Source of the DNA: Hyalella azteca
Taxonomy: Eukaryota; Arthropoda; Malacostraca; Amphipoda; Hyalellidae
Direction: 5' to 3'
DNA: 64,000 nucleotides
Assembly (NCBI RefSeq): GCF_000764305.2
Contig: NW_025941413.1
Coordinates: 186,001-250,000, forward strand
Both the position numbers and the translations under genes were made by a program. The notes beneath the pieces are model-generated. The model made no database searches. It was not told the origin of the DNA and was given only the letters and a program-made list of their open reading frames with translations. Of the stretch, positions 26,588-36,605 are shown piece by piece (the first letter of the stretch is position 1; each line of letters opens with the position of its first letter).

Positions 26588-26887
26588 GAACATTTTTTTA
26601 AGTGCCAGTTTCTTTCTAGTCTATTGTAAAAAAAAGTTATTTGGTTAATTAGAGAGGCAACGTAAATGATAATAGTTGTCGACCAACGTGACAAACTGCA
26701 AAATGTTTACCCGACAATACTCTCCATGCACTGGCAGCGCAAATCATTATTGGATGTTCGTTAATTTACGTTCATGATTAAAATCTTCTCAAAGCCAAGG
26801 TAAATAAGAGTGAAAATTCATCATTTCCACTCTTTATTGGTCTCAAAAGAATTTAATTGGCAATTTTCAAGAGTGTTAGCGGGATAT

Positions 26888-26888
26888 N
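26888..26888. other. Single ambiguous base (N)
   Basis: N inside GGGATATNGC, in unique AT-rich sequence. Probably an assembly join. Confidence 0.9.
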
Positions 26889-27198
26889 GCTGCGCCCATT
26901 ACAAAGAACTGACAATTGCATGCTCCTCGATTTTTCTATTACTGTCATTGATGTCGGTCTTACTTATATTCAGTTGTGGACTAACGAGCATTAACCATCG
27001 CCTGCTATTATTTATATTAGACAAAGTTATTCCTTTAAACCGTCAAATTATACTTTCAACACTCGCTCCTCAAAACTCTTTCTCCCATCAAGTTTATCAC
27101 AAATTAGCTTCGAAATGATTATCACACAGTAGCTGTTGCATGATTCTGACAAATTTTGTAGCATTACCACTCTAATGCTAGGCCGACATCACAACGGT

Positions 27199-27418
27199 GC
27201 TGGCCATACTTTAAAAACTCGCTAAGTGAACGTAAGTACTTGCGCTCTATTTTCTTGTCTATTTTTGGTGGATTTTGCTTGAAAGGCCGCCAATGATTGT
27301 CAACTCCCGTTGGCGCAATGAACGTAAGTATTTGCTCTCTATTTTCTTGTCTATGATTGGTGGATTTTGCCTGAAAGGCCGTCAATGATTGTCAACTCCC
27401 GTTGACGCAATGAACTAC
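27199..27418 (-). mobile_element. Short TIR element family 1, copy B, inverted and internally duplicated
   Basis: Reverse-oriented copy of the family seen at 22767. It starts with the CTGGCCATACTTTAAAA end and contains the CGTAAGTACTTGCG and ATTTTCTTGTCTAT core twice, as a direct duplication of about 97 bp (27229-27315 and 27322-27410). The far terminal repeat is not recognisable. It appears replaced by a TCAACTCCCGTTG-containing segment that also ends the first internal copy. Confidence 0.78.
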
Positions 27419-27760
27419 GCAGGCCTCGTGTAGTAACTTTTAAGCGATGTTAGGTGAGCGAGGCCATCGTCTCATTTTTCCTTTATACATGCCACTGCGT
27501 CTCAGATTACGCTCGTGATTGCCACTTCGATGCTCTTCAAGCTCAAGTTTACCGCGAGCTTCTTGCCAGTTTTACAAGCAAGCTTCGTTCGATCGGGCAG
27601 ACATTTCCACGGGATGGGCGTGTTTATTTAAATTTCTTTCCAATATAGAGAATCCTTTTCAATATTAATAAAATTAGTTTACTCGTCTTTCTTTGACTTT
27701 GATTAAGAACTATTGTGGTTTACGTACTCTATTAGAACTTTTGATAACGATTCTTTACCT

Positions 27761-27872
27761 GTCTGTCAGTGATTACGTACATCACGATTTCAGTACACTA
27801 AGTATTGCAATATTTTTTTTGTCTGTCAGTGATTACATCTTAATTTTGGTACACTAGGTATTGAAATTTTAA
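27761..27872. repeat. 60-bp tandem duplication
   Basis: GTCTGTCAGTGATTAC occurs at 27761 and 27821, with the following 40 bases also alike (GTACACTAAGTATTG against GTACACTAGGTATTG). Confidence 0.8.
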
Positions 27873-27940
27873 TTTTGGTATTTGGTATTTTATTGTAGTA
27901 TTGAAATTCTGATTTTATAGTATAATTGATATTACGTAGA

Positions 27941-28034
27941 AGCCCTGGCACAGTAGTTGAAGGTGCCAGGCTCTTGCCGCCTGTAGCCAAAAGGTCAGAG
28001 GGTTTGCGCTCAGATAGACTGGCGCTCCGGGCTA
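27941..28034 (+). repeat. tRNA-like sequence, possible SINE head
   Basis: AGCCCTGG at the 5' side can pair with CCGGGCT at the 3' side. A good RNA polymerase III A-box match (TGGCACAGTAG) lies at about 27946, and a weak B-box-like GGTTTGCGCTC at about 28001. No intact anticodon arm is evident, and a T-run follows at 28069. It is read as a decayed tRNA-derived SINE or tRNA pseudogene, not a working tRNA. Confidence 0.3.
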
Positions 28035-28140
28035 CTGCGACTCCGAAGTCTTTGGAATTGCTAGAGTTTTTTTTTTAACTTTTCACTGTTATTTCTGCTT
28101 TCCCAGTTTTCTATATTTTTACAGGGTCGGATAAAAATGA

Positions 28141-28265
28141 TTGAATTTTCATTACTACTTGATGTTGATAAATTAATGGATTGCATTTATGGAAACGACA
28201 CGTATTTCTGTTAAATTTTCATCACAACTTGATTTCAAGAAATTAATGGATTGCATATATTAGGA
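28141..28265. repeat. 70-bp tandem duplication
   Basis: AAATTAATGGATTGCAT with its flanks recurs 70 bp apart (28170 and 28240), preceded in both copies by TTTTCAT and AACTTGAT-like sequence. Confidence 0.75.
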
Positions 28266-30806
28266 CGAATCGTTTTTATGTTCCGTAAAATTATACATAC
28301 ATATTGAGTGACGGATAAGATTAGATATAATCGATAGTTCATATTTTCTTTTGGACGCATCGGAAGTACATTATAGTTCTATTTAATTCTGTCTTCTCGA
28401 ACATGCCATTATAATCTTGTGTGCTAATAAATAACGACTTTCTGCTTTTGTTTTTGGACCACGTAATTTTAACTAGGATCAACTTTTTACACTCCTGCAC
28501 ATTTGGTGGTATATATGTTCACCATTTTATTACTGAATTTATTAGTCATTTTGAGAAAACAGCTAGGCGGGGAATGGCATAGGCCTTCTGAAATTTCAAT
28601 TAGGCTCCGTAAATATTCTCTGCGAACACTCAGAGAAGAAAGTGGGACAACGTCGAAGTAACGAGGCGTATTTTGCTCTTGTGTGGGTCATCTTGACTCA
28701 GTTAAGAAAATGATAATCATTGCTGCGTGCACAAAGTGTCTTACTATTTCGATAATATCAACCATTCCCTTTTTCAGGTGCATGGATTGAAAAAAGCCTT
28801 ACCGGAGGCTGCAAATATTGGATCAAAATGACTTTTTGTGTATTTTTACGCGTCTATAATATGTAGAATATTAATAAGTATTCATAAGTTCCTTTTTTTT
28901 CTATGAGCGTAATTAGCCAGCATTCGCATTAATGGATCACTCAATTAAAACGAAGCCGTTCAAGGAATTTCATAAAATAAAAGAAATCGAATATATATTT
29001 TCATTAACCTGCACTTTTCATTGATGATACTTGAACCCAATTTTTTCAGTCATAGGATCCAATATTTAATTTCTCGACCACTTGCACATCGACGAGTTTT
29101 TTCATTCAGGTTTTGCGATTTGTATTGAAGCTACTAGAAGAGCTGTTGCTTAAATGTCCAGTCATTAATTAGCGTCGCTAATAAGAGTTATTCGTTTTCA
29201 AAACAACTTTTTTTCTGTTAGTTTTAACTTCTGATGAATGATGTGAAGCAATTCGAAATATGCATAATTCGTCTGAATATTTATAATTTTTCTTTGCTTT
29301 CAACTGATGTGTGATTTAAATTTCGAGTTAGATATTAGAGGGTTAAAATTGCATTGGGCTGTAATGGTTTCAATTTGGAGCTCATTGCAACAATGTCAGC
29401 GTACCTGGGTAGAAATGTGTAACTTTGAATTTATCAATGTACGCAGTTTCATTTTCGAAGCTGTGATTTCGGATCTCTAATATTTTTGCCATTGACTCAA
29501 ATTTTCACTCACTTTGTTCTCCTTTGTAGTGTGCCTGTTGGGTGTAGAGTCAGACCGCTCGAGCTTTCTCCAAGTAGCTGAGTTCGTAGAAGGCATTCAC
29601 TTGAGTTGTCCATGCTAATATGCGAGCTAATACTCATTGAATTAAGTAATTCAGTAGGTGCAATGTTTTTGTGGTGCGGTCAAAATTTGCGGTCAAAAAT
29701 ATCACATTGTTGTCGCCACTGGTTAACAAAATTATGCTAATCAGAAAGTTTGCAAATATTTATAATAATTATTTGCCATAGTCCCAAAATAATTTTAATA
29801 TTGGCCTTGAGCTACGGAAGAAATTCCATTCACGTTGACCTTACACGTCCTTCTCCTTTCACTCTCGGCATTTCGGGGCTGAATTATTGAGAAACTTACT
29901 TCATGCCTAGTGCTGGAAAATAGTGTGCATTTGATATAAGTTTTACTATAAAAATTGCCGAAAACTATCACAGCTAAGAAGAGATATAAAGGGACGAGTA
30001 AAAATATAAATGCTGTAAAATACAATGTTCAGTTTATTACAGAGGCCCTGAGTGAAAAAGATCAACCATCCATTATCATATTGCTTAGTGTCAAATTCTC
30101 CGACTTTATTGTGTTGCCATTAAGAGACGTGCTAACTTCCTACGCTATGACACAGGATTGAATATGGATATATTCAAAGCCTAGAATGCTATGGCATCTG
30201 TTTCACTGATGGTCATCGGTAATCGATGCAGTCCTAAAGTTCAATGTATGGTACTACGCAGGCCAGTCTCTGAACATTGACCTTTCCTTCCAGCGCTGCT
30301 GGAGGCCCCGGCGAGATAAGCGCTGCATTTTTCGTCTCATCGGTGGCTGCTCGAGCGGAGCACTGCATTGCTATTTTGTTTTGGCTTGTTTTTTGTATGT
30401 TATTCGGTTAACCAAAGAATTACGGTATATAAATAGCATGTTCAATCACCTGAGACTAAAAAACAAGTACATATTATTCAAATGATGCTTCTTTCGCTTG
30501 TCCCGTGTTTTCAATCGTTTTCATTATATCTATTCAATTGTAGAATATATCTGGAAGCAAATACGCAGCTTTCCATGCTTTTCTCTTCTCAATTCAAATC
30601 AATTCCTGTCCTAACGAAAAATAACCGCGTTGTAAGATTGACCCGAATATGAATGTTTTGCACTTTCAATCGTTACTTGAAATAAACCAAAAGAGGTTAT
30701 CCGTTTGTGAGAAAAAAAAAACAAATACCGTGTGGCTCAAAATTATTTAATGTTATACAGGGTATTAATTTTGCTTATTAAGCGTGCGCTAATCTTGGCT
30801 TAGGCG

Positions 30807-31217
30807 TTGTTGTATGCTACTCTGAGACCGACGACATTTGGAGCGGCTGAGAGTCGCCTACGCATCTGCATACAATTACGGGACCAACCAAGATTGTGCC
30901 TGCAAAGGTCGCTATACCGCGACTTCGGGCCAATTGTTTTTGTAGTCGCTGTAGGTTGTTTGTTACTACGCCCATGTGCAACTCTGGTACCAGCGATGAT
31001 GGTGGCTGTTGGTCCAACAGCCACCATCAAACCCCAACAACGAAAAGCGAACTCAACAGGAAAAGTGTTAGGGTTTGCCTCCGCGTTTTCATGCGACTTC
31101 AGGACTAGCGATGATTGGGGGCGGGTCGGGGGGGGGGGCTGCCTCGCACTGTGCCCGCATGCTGATCAGCTGAGGTCGGTGACATGCCGACCTTATGTTG
31201 CTGGCTCTCCAGCTTGA
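30807..31217. other. GC-rich block with perfect foldback, unrecognised
   Basis: About 410 bp of clearly higher GC and CpG content than the surrounding intron, ending in a run of nine or more G near 31130. It is open in several frames, but no frame resembles a known protein and there is no clear splice context. It contains a perfect 16-bp stem at 30997-31029. It could be an old transposable-element fragment or a GC-rich regulatory or untranslated segment. Confidence 0.35.
30997..31029. repeat. Perfect 16-bp inverted repeat with 1-nt centre
   Basis: TGATGGTGGCTGTTGG is followed, after a single T, by its exact reverse complement CCAACAGCCACCATCA. Such a tight perfect palindrome is usually unstable or recent. 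Confidence 0.95.
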
Positions 31218-31654
31218 AATTTTTTTAGTAAATTTGCCAAAAAATTTTTGTATGAATTTAACACTGATATCCAGTAGTGAATTAAAATCAAATATACACT
31301 GAGATGAGAGGTGTAATTTCACGGGTTTTCTCGCATTTACTAATTTCTTTATGTTTGGACAATCAATTTTCATCAAAAAGGTTAGTTAGTTTCTATATAT
31401 TCCTAATAACGAATTCTCCATTTCTTGTTGACTGATTAACATTTAAAGACGAGAATTCGCCCGTTCGCCTCATCAATATGATTAATCTATGTTCGACTAA
31501 GTTCTTGAACATCGCGTGCTATTCACTCAAAGTATTATAAAATGTTTAGATAAAACGTATTCAGTTTGTGCCGTATTTTAGACGGTTCAGTTGTTTCAAA
31601 GTAATTTTTTATTATTATGTAACAGCTGAATAATAAAAACGTTTTAATTTCCAG

Positions 31655-31775
31655 AAGACCATGTTCGACCTTGTAGATATTCCACTTATAGTAGCAACAC
31701 CACTCATTCCGTACAATAGCAAGCATTTTCATCGTGCGACAAATATGTCAGACTTCCGACAGCAAATGAGACAGG
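31655..31775 (+). CDS. Proposed exon 2 of the channel gene (121 nt)
   Basis: A 121-nt interval with a good acceptor (GTTTTAATTTCCAG|AAG at 31654/31655) and a strong donor (GACAGG|GTATGT at 31775/31776). Only one of three frames is open. It begins in phase 0, as the donor at 5716 requires, and ends in phase 1, as the acceptor at 33153 (or 33111) requires. The 40 residues include FDLVDIPLIVATPLIP and MSDFRQQMRQ. No domain is recognised, and the hydrophobic part is too short and Pro-interrupted for a confident membrane helix. A chance open interval with two good splice sites cannot be excluded. Confidence 0.4.
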
Positions 31776-33152
31776 GTATGTCGACATTTATGTACATTTC
31801 AATTTTCTTTGCTTGCTATTTTAATGGTTTTTTCCTCATGCGACTGATCATCGCTCACCTGGACCCTGAGGAACCTAACACTGCAAAGCTTCGCATCTCA
31901 AATATATAATTAATATCAATGTCAGTTATCATCAGCCCCGTTGTTTGTTCATTAATTGACTTATAATGAGGAACCTGATGTACAAAACCTATTACAAATA
32001 ACAGCTATGCTCAAGTTTTCCCCAGCTGCATAAATTTATTTGGCTTTCTTACGTAAATAATTCGCTTTTCACCATCTCGACAGGATACTGTTGAATTTCT
32101 CTGAAAATTTTGGTATATACAAATTAGCACGCTCGTGCAGTTTCTTATGTCAACTACGAAATTATTACTAAGCATTAAACAGTCTTCAAAAAATTGCTGG
32201 GAGACGTATTTTTTTTTCATAAAGCTGACATGATGTAACTGAAAAATTTATCCGTACAACAACGCACCTTCCATTGTTCGGTTACTCATCTTACTTGGAC
32301 AATTTTTATATATTTTTTGTATTTTTCGCGTGTCATTCGCATAAAAAATACGATTAAATCCCTTGTTATTTTTGTTAGTCAAGAGCTCGAACTAAACTAC
32401 TCTGATATTCATACGTCATTGTAGAGTGCAGTTTTTTGTTCCGCTTGTTTATTAATTAAAGCTTCTATTTAACGGCGTTTGAGGCAATTTTCATTTGAAA
32501 GGCTTATGACCGACGATCTCGCAAACTACGACGTAATTGCATCATCTGCAGTTTAGCTTCTACGTCATTAATTTAGAATATTTTGTCGTTCTATTTGAAC
32601 GAGATTTTAGATTCTTATATTTGTTCTAACTACTAATCTCTTGAACACCCTGTGTAATGTATTTTAGATACTTCTATTCATTTTGCATTAACTCGAGTTT
32701 GCCTCTCTGGAAAGATCGAGCAAAGAAATATAATAGGGCCTCAGCAAACGAAGGTCTCACTAATGGTATTAGCGACTCTGGCTTTACTGGTCAGTCTTAC
32801 CTTGGCTTCGGTCTCCTTTGGACTGAAGACTCTGCTTTCCTTGTCCAGCTTCACTTGCATCGTTTTTATAATAACGGATCATTGTTTTCTACATATAATA
32901 ATCTGTTGTAATCATGATCGTTCCGTTGTGCATGAGAATGCTGTGATTACATTTTAGTTACATTATGGATGCCCCGCATATGAAACTTGGTTTTTCACTA
33001 AGTCTATGTCAAGGAAGAATTCTGGAAATATTCAATCAAAATTCATGCATTCTGATGTTAGTTCTATGAAACTCGTCATCTACTGCGGTTTTTGGTGCTT
33101 TTTGATGGAGCAAATATGAAGAAAATAAAGAACAATTACATCCACCCTCTAG
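31776..33152 (+). other. Proposed intron 2 (about 1.4 kb)
   Basis: AT-rich, no repeats or genes recognised. Bounded by GTATGT and CCACCCTCTAG. An alternative acceptor (CTTTTTGATGGAG) at 33110 has the same phase and would add 14 codons to exon 3. Confidence 0.4.
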
Positions 33153-33960
33153 CACCAATTGAATTAAAAGCCAACGCTAACTTGATCATGGTCTACAAAG
33201 CCTTCGAGATGAGCCCTAAAGAACGAAACTCTCACGCGAATTCTCCTCAGAACCACCGGCAGCCAATTTTCAATCCTCTTTTCTATTCAAGTGCAGAAGA
33301 TTCTTCATCGGCACAGAATGAGCGAAGAATTGTGCCTGAATCCTCTTCCCCAGTTGCTGTTCCTCGTGACACGGATCATATTTTTCGCCCGCTATCGCGT
33401 CATAAGAGTTTCTCGAGCTCGGCCATTCCCTCGATCACTGTGTGCGATACATCATCGCCTATCGCCAAATTATCTGACGAATCGTCATCAGATGTGTTTT
33501 ATTCTGATGATCAAGATTATATAAAGATGAACTGTAAGCAAAGCACCGATGACACGTTCCGTGACTCAAACCTCAATGAGGTTTTACTTCCAGAGTGCGA
33601 GGACATTCTAACACCCGCGACAAACCCCACGTTTCTATCCCCTGCTACATGCTTACGCTCCTCTGCTTCCCCATGCGTCCGTCCTTCGTCTAGGTCTCCG
33701 CGAATTTCGTTTGAGAAAAACCGGCGATGTGAGTGGAATACTTGGCGAGGCCCCAGCGAGTTTAGAGGAAACTGTCGTCCGCTGTCCAGGTCTTACCCTA
33801 ACCTCAGCTCGAGCGCCATCATCGGCGCTGACGAGGAGGAGTTGACGTACGGCGACTACTCTCCTACCGTCGACGCCGCGAGGTTCCTTCCACATCCAAG
33901 GAACCATTTGTACTTCGAAAAAAATAGACATTCTTTTTTGAGTCTTTTTTCTGGACCAAG
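33153..33960 (+). CDS. Proposed exon 3: long Ser-rich cytoplasmic linker of the channel
   Basis: The longest convincing open frame in the window outside tandem repeats, about 270 codons, with coding-like codon use. The product is disordered: Ser about 20 percent, Pro and Asn rich, with acidic stretches (ESSSDVFYSDDQDY, ADEEELTYGDYS) and basophilic kinase-like sites (RHKSFSSS, SRSYPNLSSS). There is no membrane segment, no PAS domain and no recognised family. The donor is CCAAG|GTATTT at 33960, leaving two bases (phase 2), exactly what the acceptor at 51173 needs. The native frame hits a stop 26 bases past the donor. The acceptor is taken as CCACCCTCTAG|C (phase 1). 33111 is an equal-phase alternative, and a start at the ATG at 33116 is possible for a shorter transcript. 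Assignment to the channel is inferred from phase and order. Confidence 0.62.
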
Positions 33961-34849
33961 GTATTTTTTAAAATTGTTTTCCGTATAGCTAGTTCGCTTT
34001 TTAATGATTGTATTATTGCAGTATTCTAGTCTGAGGCACTAACCCCACACAATTTTTTCGTACAAGCTCACTACGCGCTCGAATTTTCTCATGCTCGCTG
34101 TATATATAGTGCGCAATGTTTAATTTAGCCAGAACTTCCCTAAACTTTAAAATATTAGTGACGGGATCTAGCTTTGCGGATTAAATGAAAATCCCGTCTG
34201 TTAGCTGAATTGAATCTCACTCAAGATCTCATTCCTCGTCCGTGTAATTTACGACGTTCCCATTATGATGTTCAATGCATTAAAGCATTAAAAAAATATA
34301 GTCTAAGAAAAAAATCGTGAGAATCGTGAGAAAAATCTAAGAAAAGGGCGAATTAAAGATTCGGCCTTTTCAAAGAGATGTAGATTTTCATTAGAAAAGA
34401 AAATATTCAGCCACGCTTTGAGCAGTAATGCGATTCTTTTCTCTGTATTCTCACAGTTTGTTTTAGCTGAATGGCTGATTTATTCTCTGCTGCTATTTTT
34501 ACGTTAACTTAAGGCCATCCATCATAAAGCTGGGAGTTTTTAATGATGCAAGACCCTTGGGACGCTCTTCTTTCTTGTCCTCTGGCATTGATCGCCTCAT
34601 TAAAGCAGATACCGACCTACGAACGTTCATGGATATTAGGCCATCTAGACACCGTTCCGACGATTAATTAACTAGCCAGAACTAAAAAATTGCTCTTAAG
34701 ACATATGAAGCAAGATTTATTGTGCAGATCGGTGCAAGATTTAATCATCATCGGAGTTCGGTAAATATTACTTTCGTTTGTTGTTTTGTATATGAAATGA
34801 TGTGCTAAATAATTTCAACTGAACTATTGTTGGCTCAAATCTTCATTTC

Positions 34850-35110
34850 ACGGGCGGGAATAGACCCGAAAAAAATCGACATGCAATTCCATCATTCCAT
34901 TTGGATGTGACAGCGCCGGCCCGCGCCTGGCAACTATACAACCATTAATCACGTCCATTTACGCGTCACTTTATTTAGAGATTGGGACGTCACAACCGTC
35001 GCTTTATTACGGCCGGCTAATTACGCGCCATCATTAAATGGCTTTAGCTCGAATTTCTGCTCACCATCACGCTGTATTTGTAAGATTAATTCTTGCTGAA
35101 ATCTCAGTAG
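34850..35110. promoter_or_regulatory. Candidate intronic regulatory block
   Basis: About 260 bp with higher GC and sequence complexity than its surroundings, carrying clustered homeodomain-type ATTA/TAAT cores (near 34947, 35020, 35035), TTTACGCGTCAC and GGGACGTCACAAC (CRE-like ACGTCA). It has no open frame and no repeat structure. This is the texture expected of a conserved enhancer in an insect neuronal gene. No comparison was possible, so the call is speculative. Confidence 0.2.
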
Positions 35111-35559
35111 CGAAGCTTTTAGGTTTTCGGCGTAGATCTTGGTCACTAATTACCAGTTTAAAATTATACTGCATTAATTGTAATTCATGTTAGTTACGAA
35201 TAATACCGGTATTGCCAATTAAGTTTCTCAATCGGTTTTAATTTACTTCTTTCGTGGTACGTTTTTAGTTTGCACAATTTTTCGTATTTATTTCTATTGT
35301 AGAGTTTGTTGAGGGATAAATGAATAAACTATTAATATCATGGCAATATAATTTTTCAAGGCATCAACTAACATCGGAAATGGCTGAGCATAATTGCTGG
35401 TCTTACTAAAAATCTGCGGATTTAGCTACTAAAATTTGACTATCTGTAGCCAGAAAAGTTCCTATTATTCATATTGTTGTTTTTATTTACACTATTCAAT
35501 TGTAAAAACTCAAACAAATGTTACATTATCTTAGTTTGGAAATCTTAGCTCTTTAAGTA

Positions 35560-36018
35560 TATCCTCCCATAAAATTTGAAGTTGAAGATGATATTTTCTC
35601 TTAGTTAGTTGCTCCAACTGACATTGATTCAAGAGATAAGTTTCTAGTTTTATTTTTTGCTTCAACGCTAAATTTTTATTTTTGGCTAAAATATCTCGAT
35701 GATGCATCTCCGCGACATCAGGACTTTGAAGCTGCGGGTGTTATTTTCGCTTTCTTGAAAGAAAGCGCAGATGGCCGAGAAGTTTTTCATGTATATATTT
35801 GCGTAAGAATATTTTAATACTACGTATAACTTCCTTACATTATCTGGGAGTTGCTAGTGGTTCCCAGGGGCTATACTTTCAAAGAAGTTAAGAGATCGTA
35901 AGTTCATTAGCCAATCCTTGACGGCCTTGCAAAATCCACCAATCATAGACAAGAAAATAGAGCTTAAGTATACTTACGTTCACTTAGCCAGTTATGATAG
36001 TATGGCCCCTGGCTTGTA
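35560..36018. repeat. Tandem duplication, copy 1 (about 459 bp), containing MITE copy C
   Basis: Matches 36019-36480 in direct orientation: CCAACTGACATTGATTCAAG, ATCTCGATGATGCATCTCCG and ACATTATCTGGGAGTTGCTA recur in the same order. Each copy ends with a family-1 MITE, so the MITE inserted before the duplication. Confidence 0.92.
35865..36011 (+). mobile_element. Short TIR element family 1, copy C
   Basis: 147 bp bounded by CAGGGGCTATACTTTC and GATAGTATGGCCCCTG, which are inverted repeats with two mismatches. The interior has the same ATTGACGGCC and AATCATAGACAAG core. The hAT-like CAGGGG tip is suggestive, but no 8-bp target duplication is visible. Confidence 0.85.
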
Positions 36019-36480
36019 ATCTCCCAGAAATTTAGAAATATTATGTTTGAATATGGTATTTTCTGTCAGTTATTTGCTCCAACTGACATTGATTCAAGAG
36101 ATAAGTTTCTAGTTTTATTTTTTGCTTCAACGTATTTCTGAATCTAAAATATCTCGATGATGCATCTCCGCAACATCAGGACTTTGAACATACGGATGTT
36201 CTTTTAGCTTTCGTGAAAGAAGGCGTAGACGGTCGAGAAGTTTTTTATGTATAGTTGCATAAGAATTTTGTAATAACACGTATAATTTCATGACATTATC
36301 TGGGAGTTGCTATAGTGGTGCCCTGGGCCTATACTTTCAAAAAAAGTTGAGAGATCGTGAGTTCATCAGCCAATCATTGACGGCCTTTCAAGCAAAATCC
36401 ACCAATCATAGACGAGAAAATAGAGCGTAAGTACTTACGTTAACTTAGCCAGTTATGAAAGTATGGCCCCCTGGCTTGTA
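36019..36480. repeat. Tandem duplication, copy 2 (about 460 bp), containing MITE copy D
   Basis: Second copy of 35560-36018, with a deletion near 36150 and scattered substitutions. Confidence 0.92.
36321..36473 (+). mobile_element. Short TIR element family 1, copy D
   Basis: CCCTGGGCCTATACTTTC at the left pairs with GAAAGTATGGCCCCCTGG at the right. It contains the perfect palindrome CGTAAGTACTTACG and is closest in sequence to copy A. Confidence 0.85.
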
Positions 36481-36482
36481 GG

Positions 36483-36605
36483 GCACAGCCTCCCTGGGCC
36501 CGCAGCCCCCCAGAGACCGCGTGTGCCCCGGCCTTGCCTCAGGACCGCGACCTGCATGGCCTGCATCCACCTTCTGCGCCCCCGTCGGGTGTTACGGCCA
36601 ACCAG
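36483..36605. other. GC-rich island of about 120 bp next to MITE copy D
   Basis: Roughly two thirds G+C, against about 35-40 percent around it, with C-rich and CCCGG-like words and no tandem period. It begins at the right edge of the second duplication copy. There is no recognisable coding frame. It may be inserted foreign or repeat-derived DNA. Confidence 0.4.

Larger units (their letters stand above)
5717..31654 (+). other. Proposed intron 1 (about 26 kb)
   Basis: No exon with recognisable coding sequence was found in this stretch. In particular no PAS-domain exon (the eag domain of ERG channels) is apparent in any frame. It is AT-rich and carries most of the repeats listed separately: minisatellites at 7995, 12661, 13151, 17329 and 17868; a 686-bp tandem duplication; a mariner remnant; a long-TIR element; and short-TIR copies. 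Unlisted gaps (for example 8220-10920, 13310-17320, 18110-20930 and 28300-30800) show only AT-rich unique sequence and short chance ORFs. Confidence 0.45.

Noticed and set aside
27454..27648. 64-codon frame with plausible amino-acid composition
   Set aside because: No flanking splice sites in a compatible phase and no ERG or PAS similarity.
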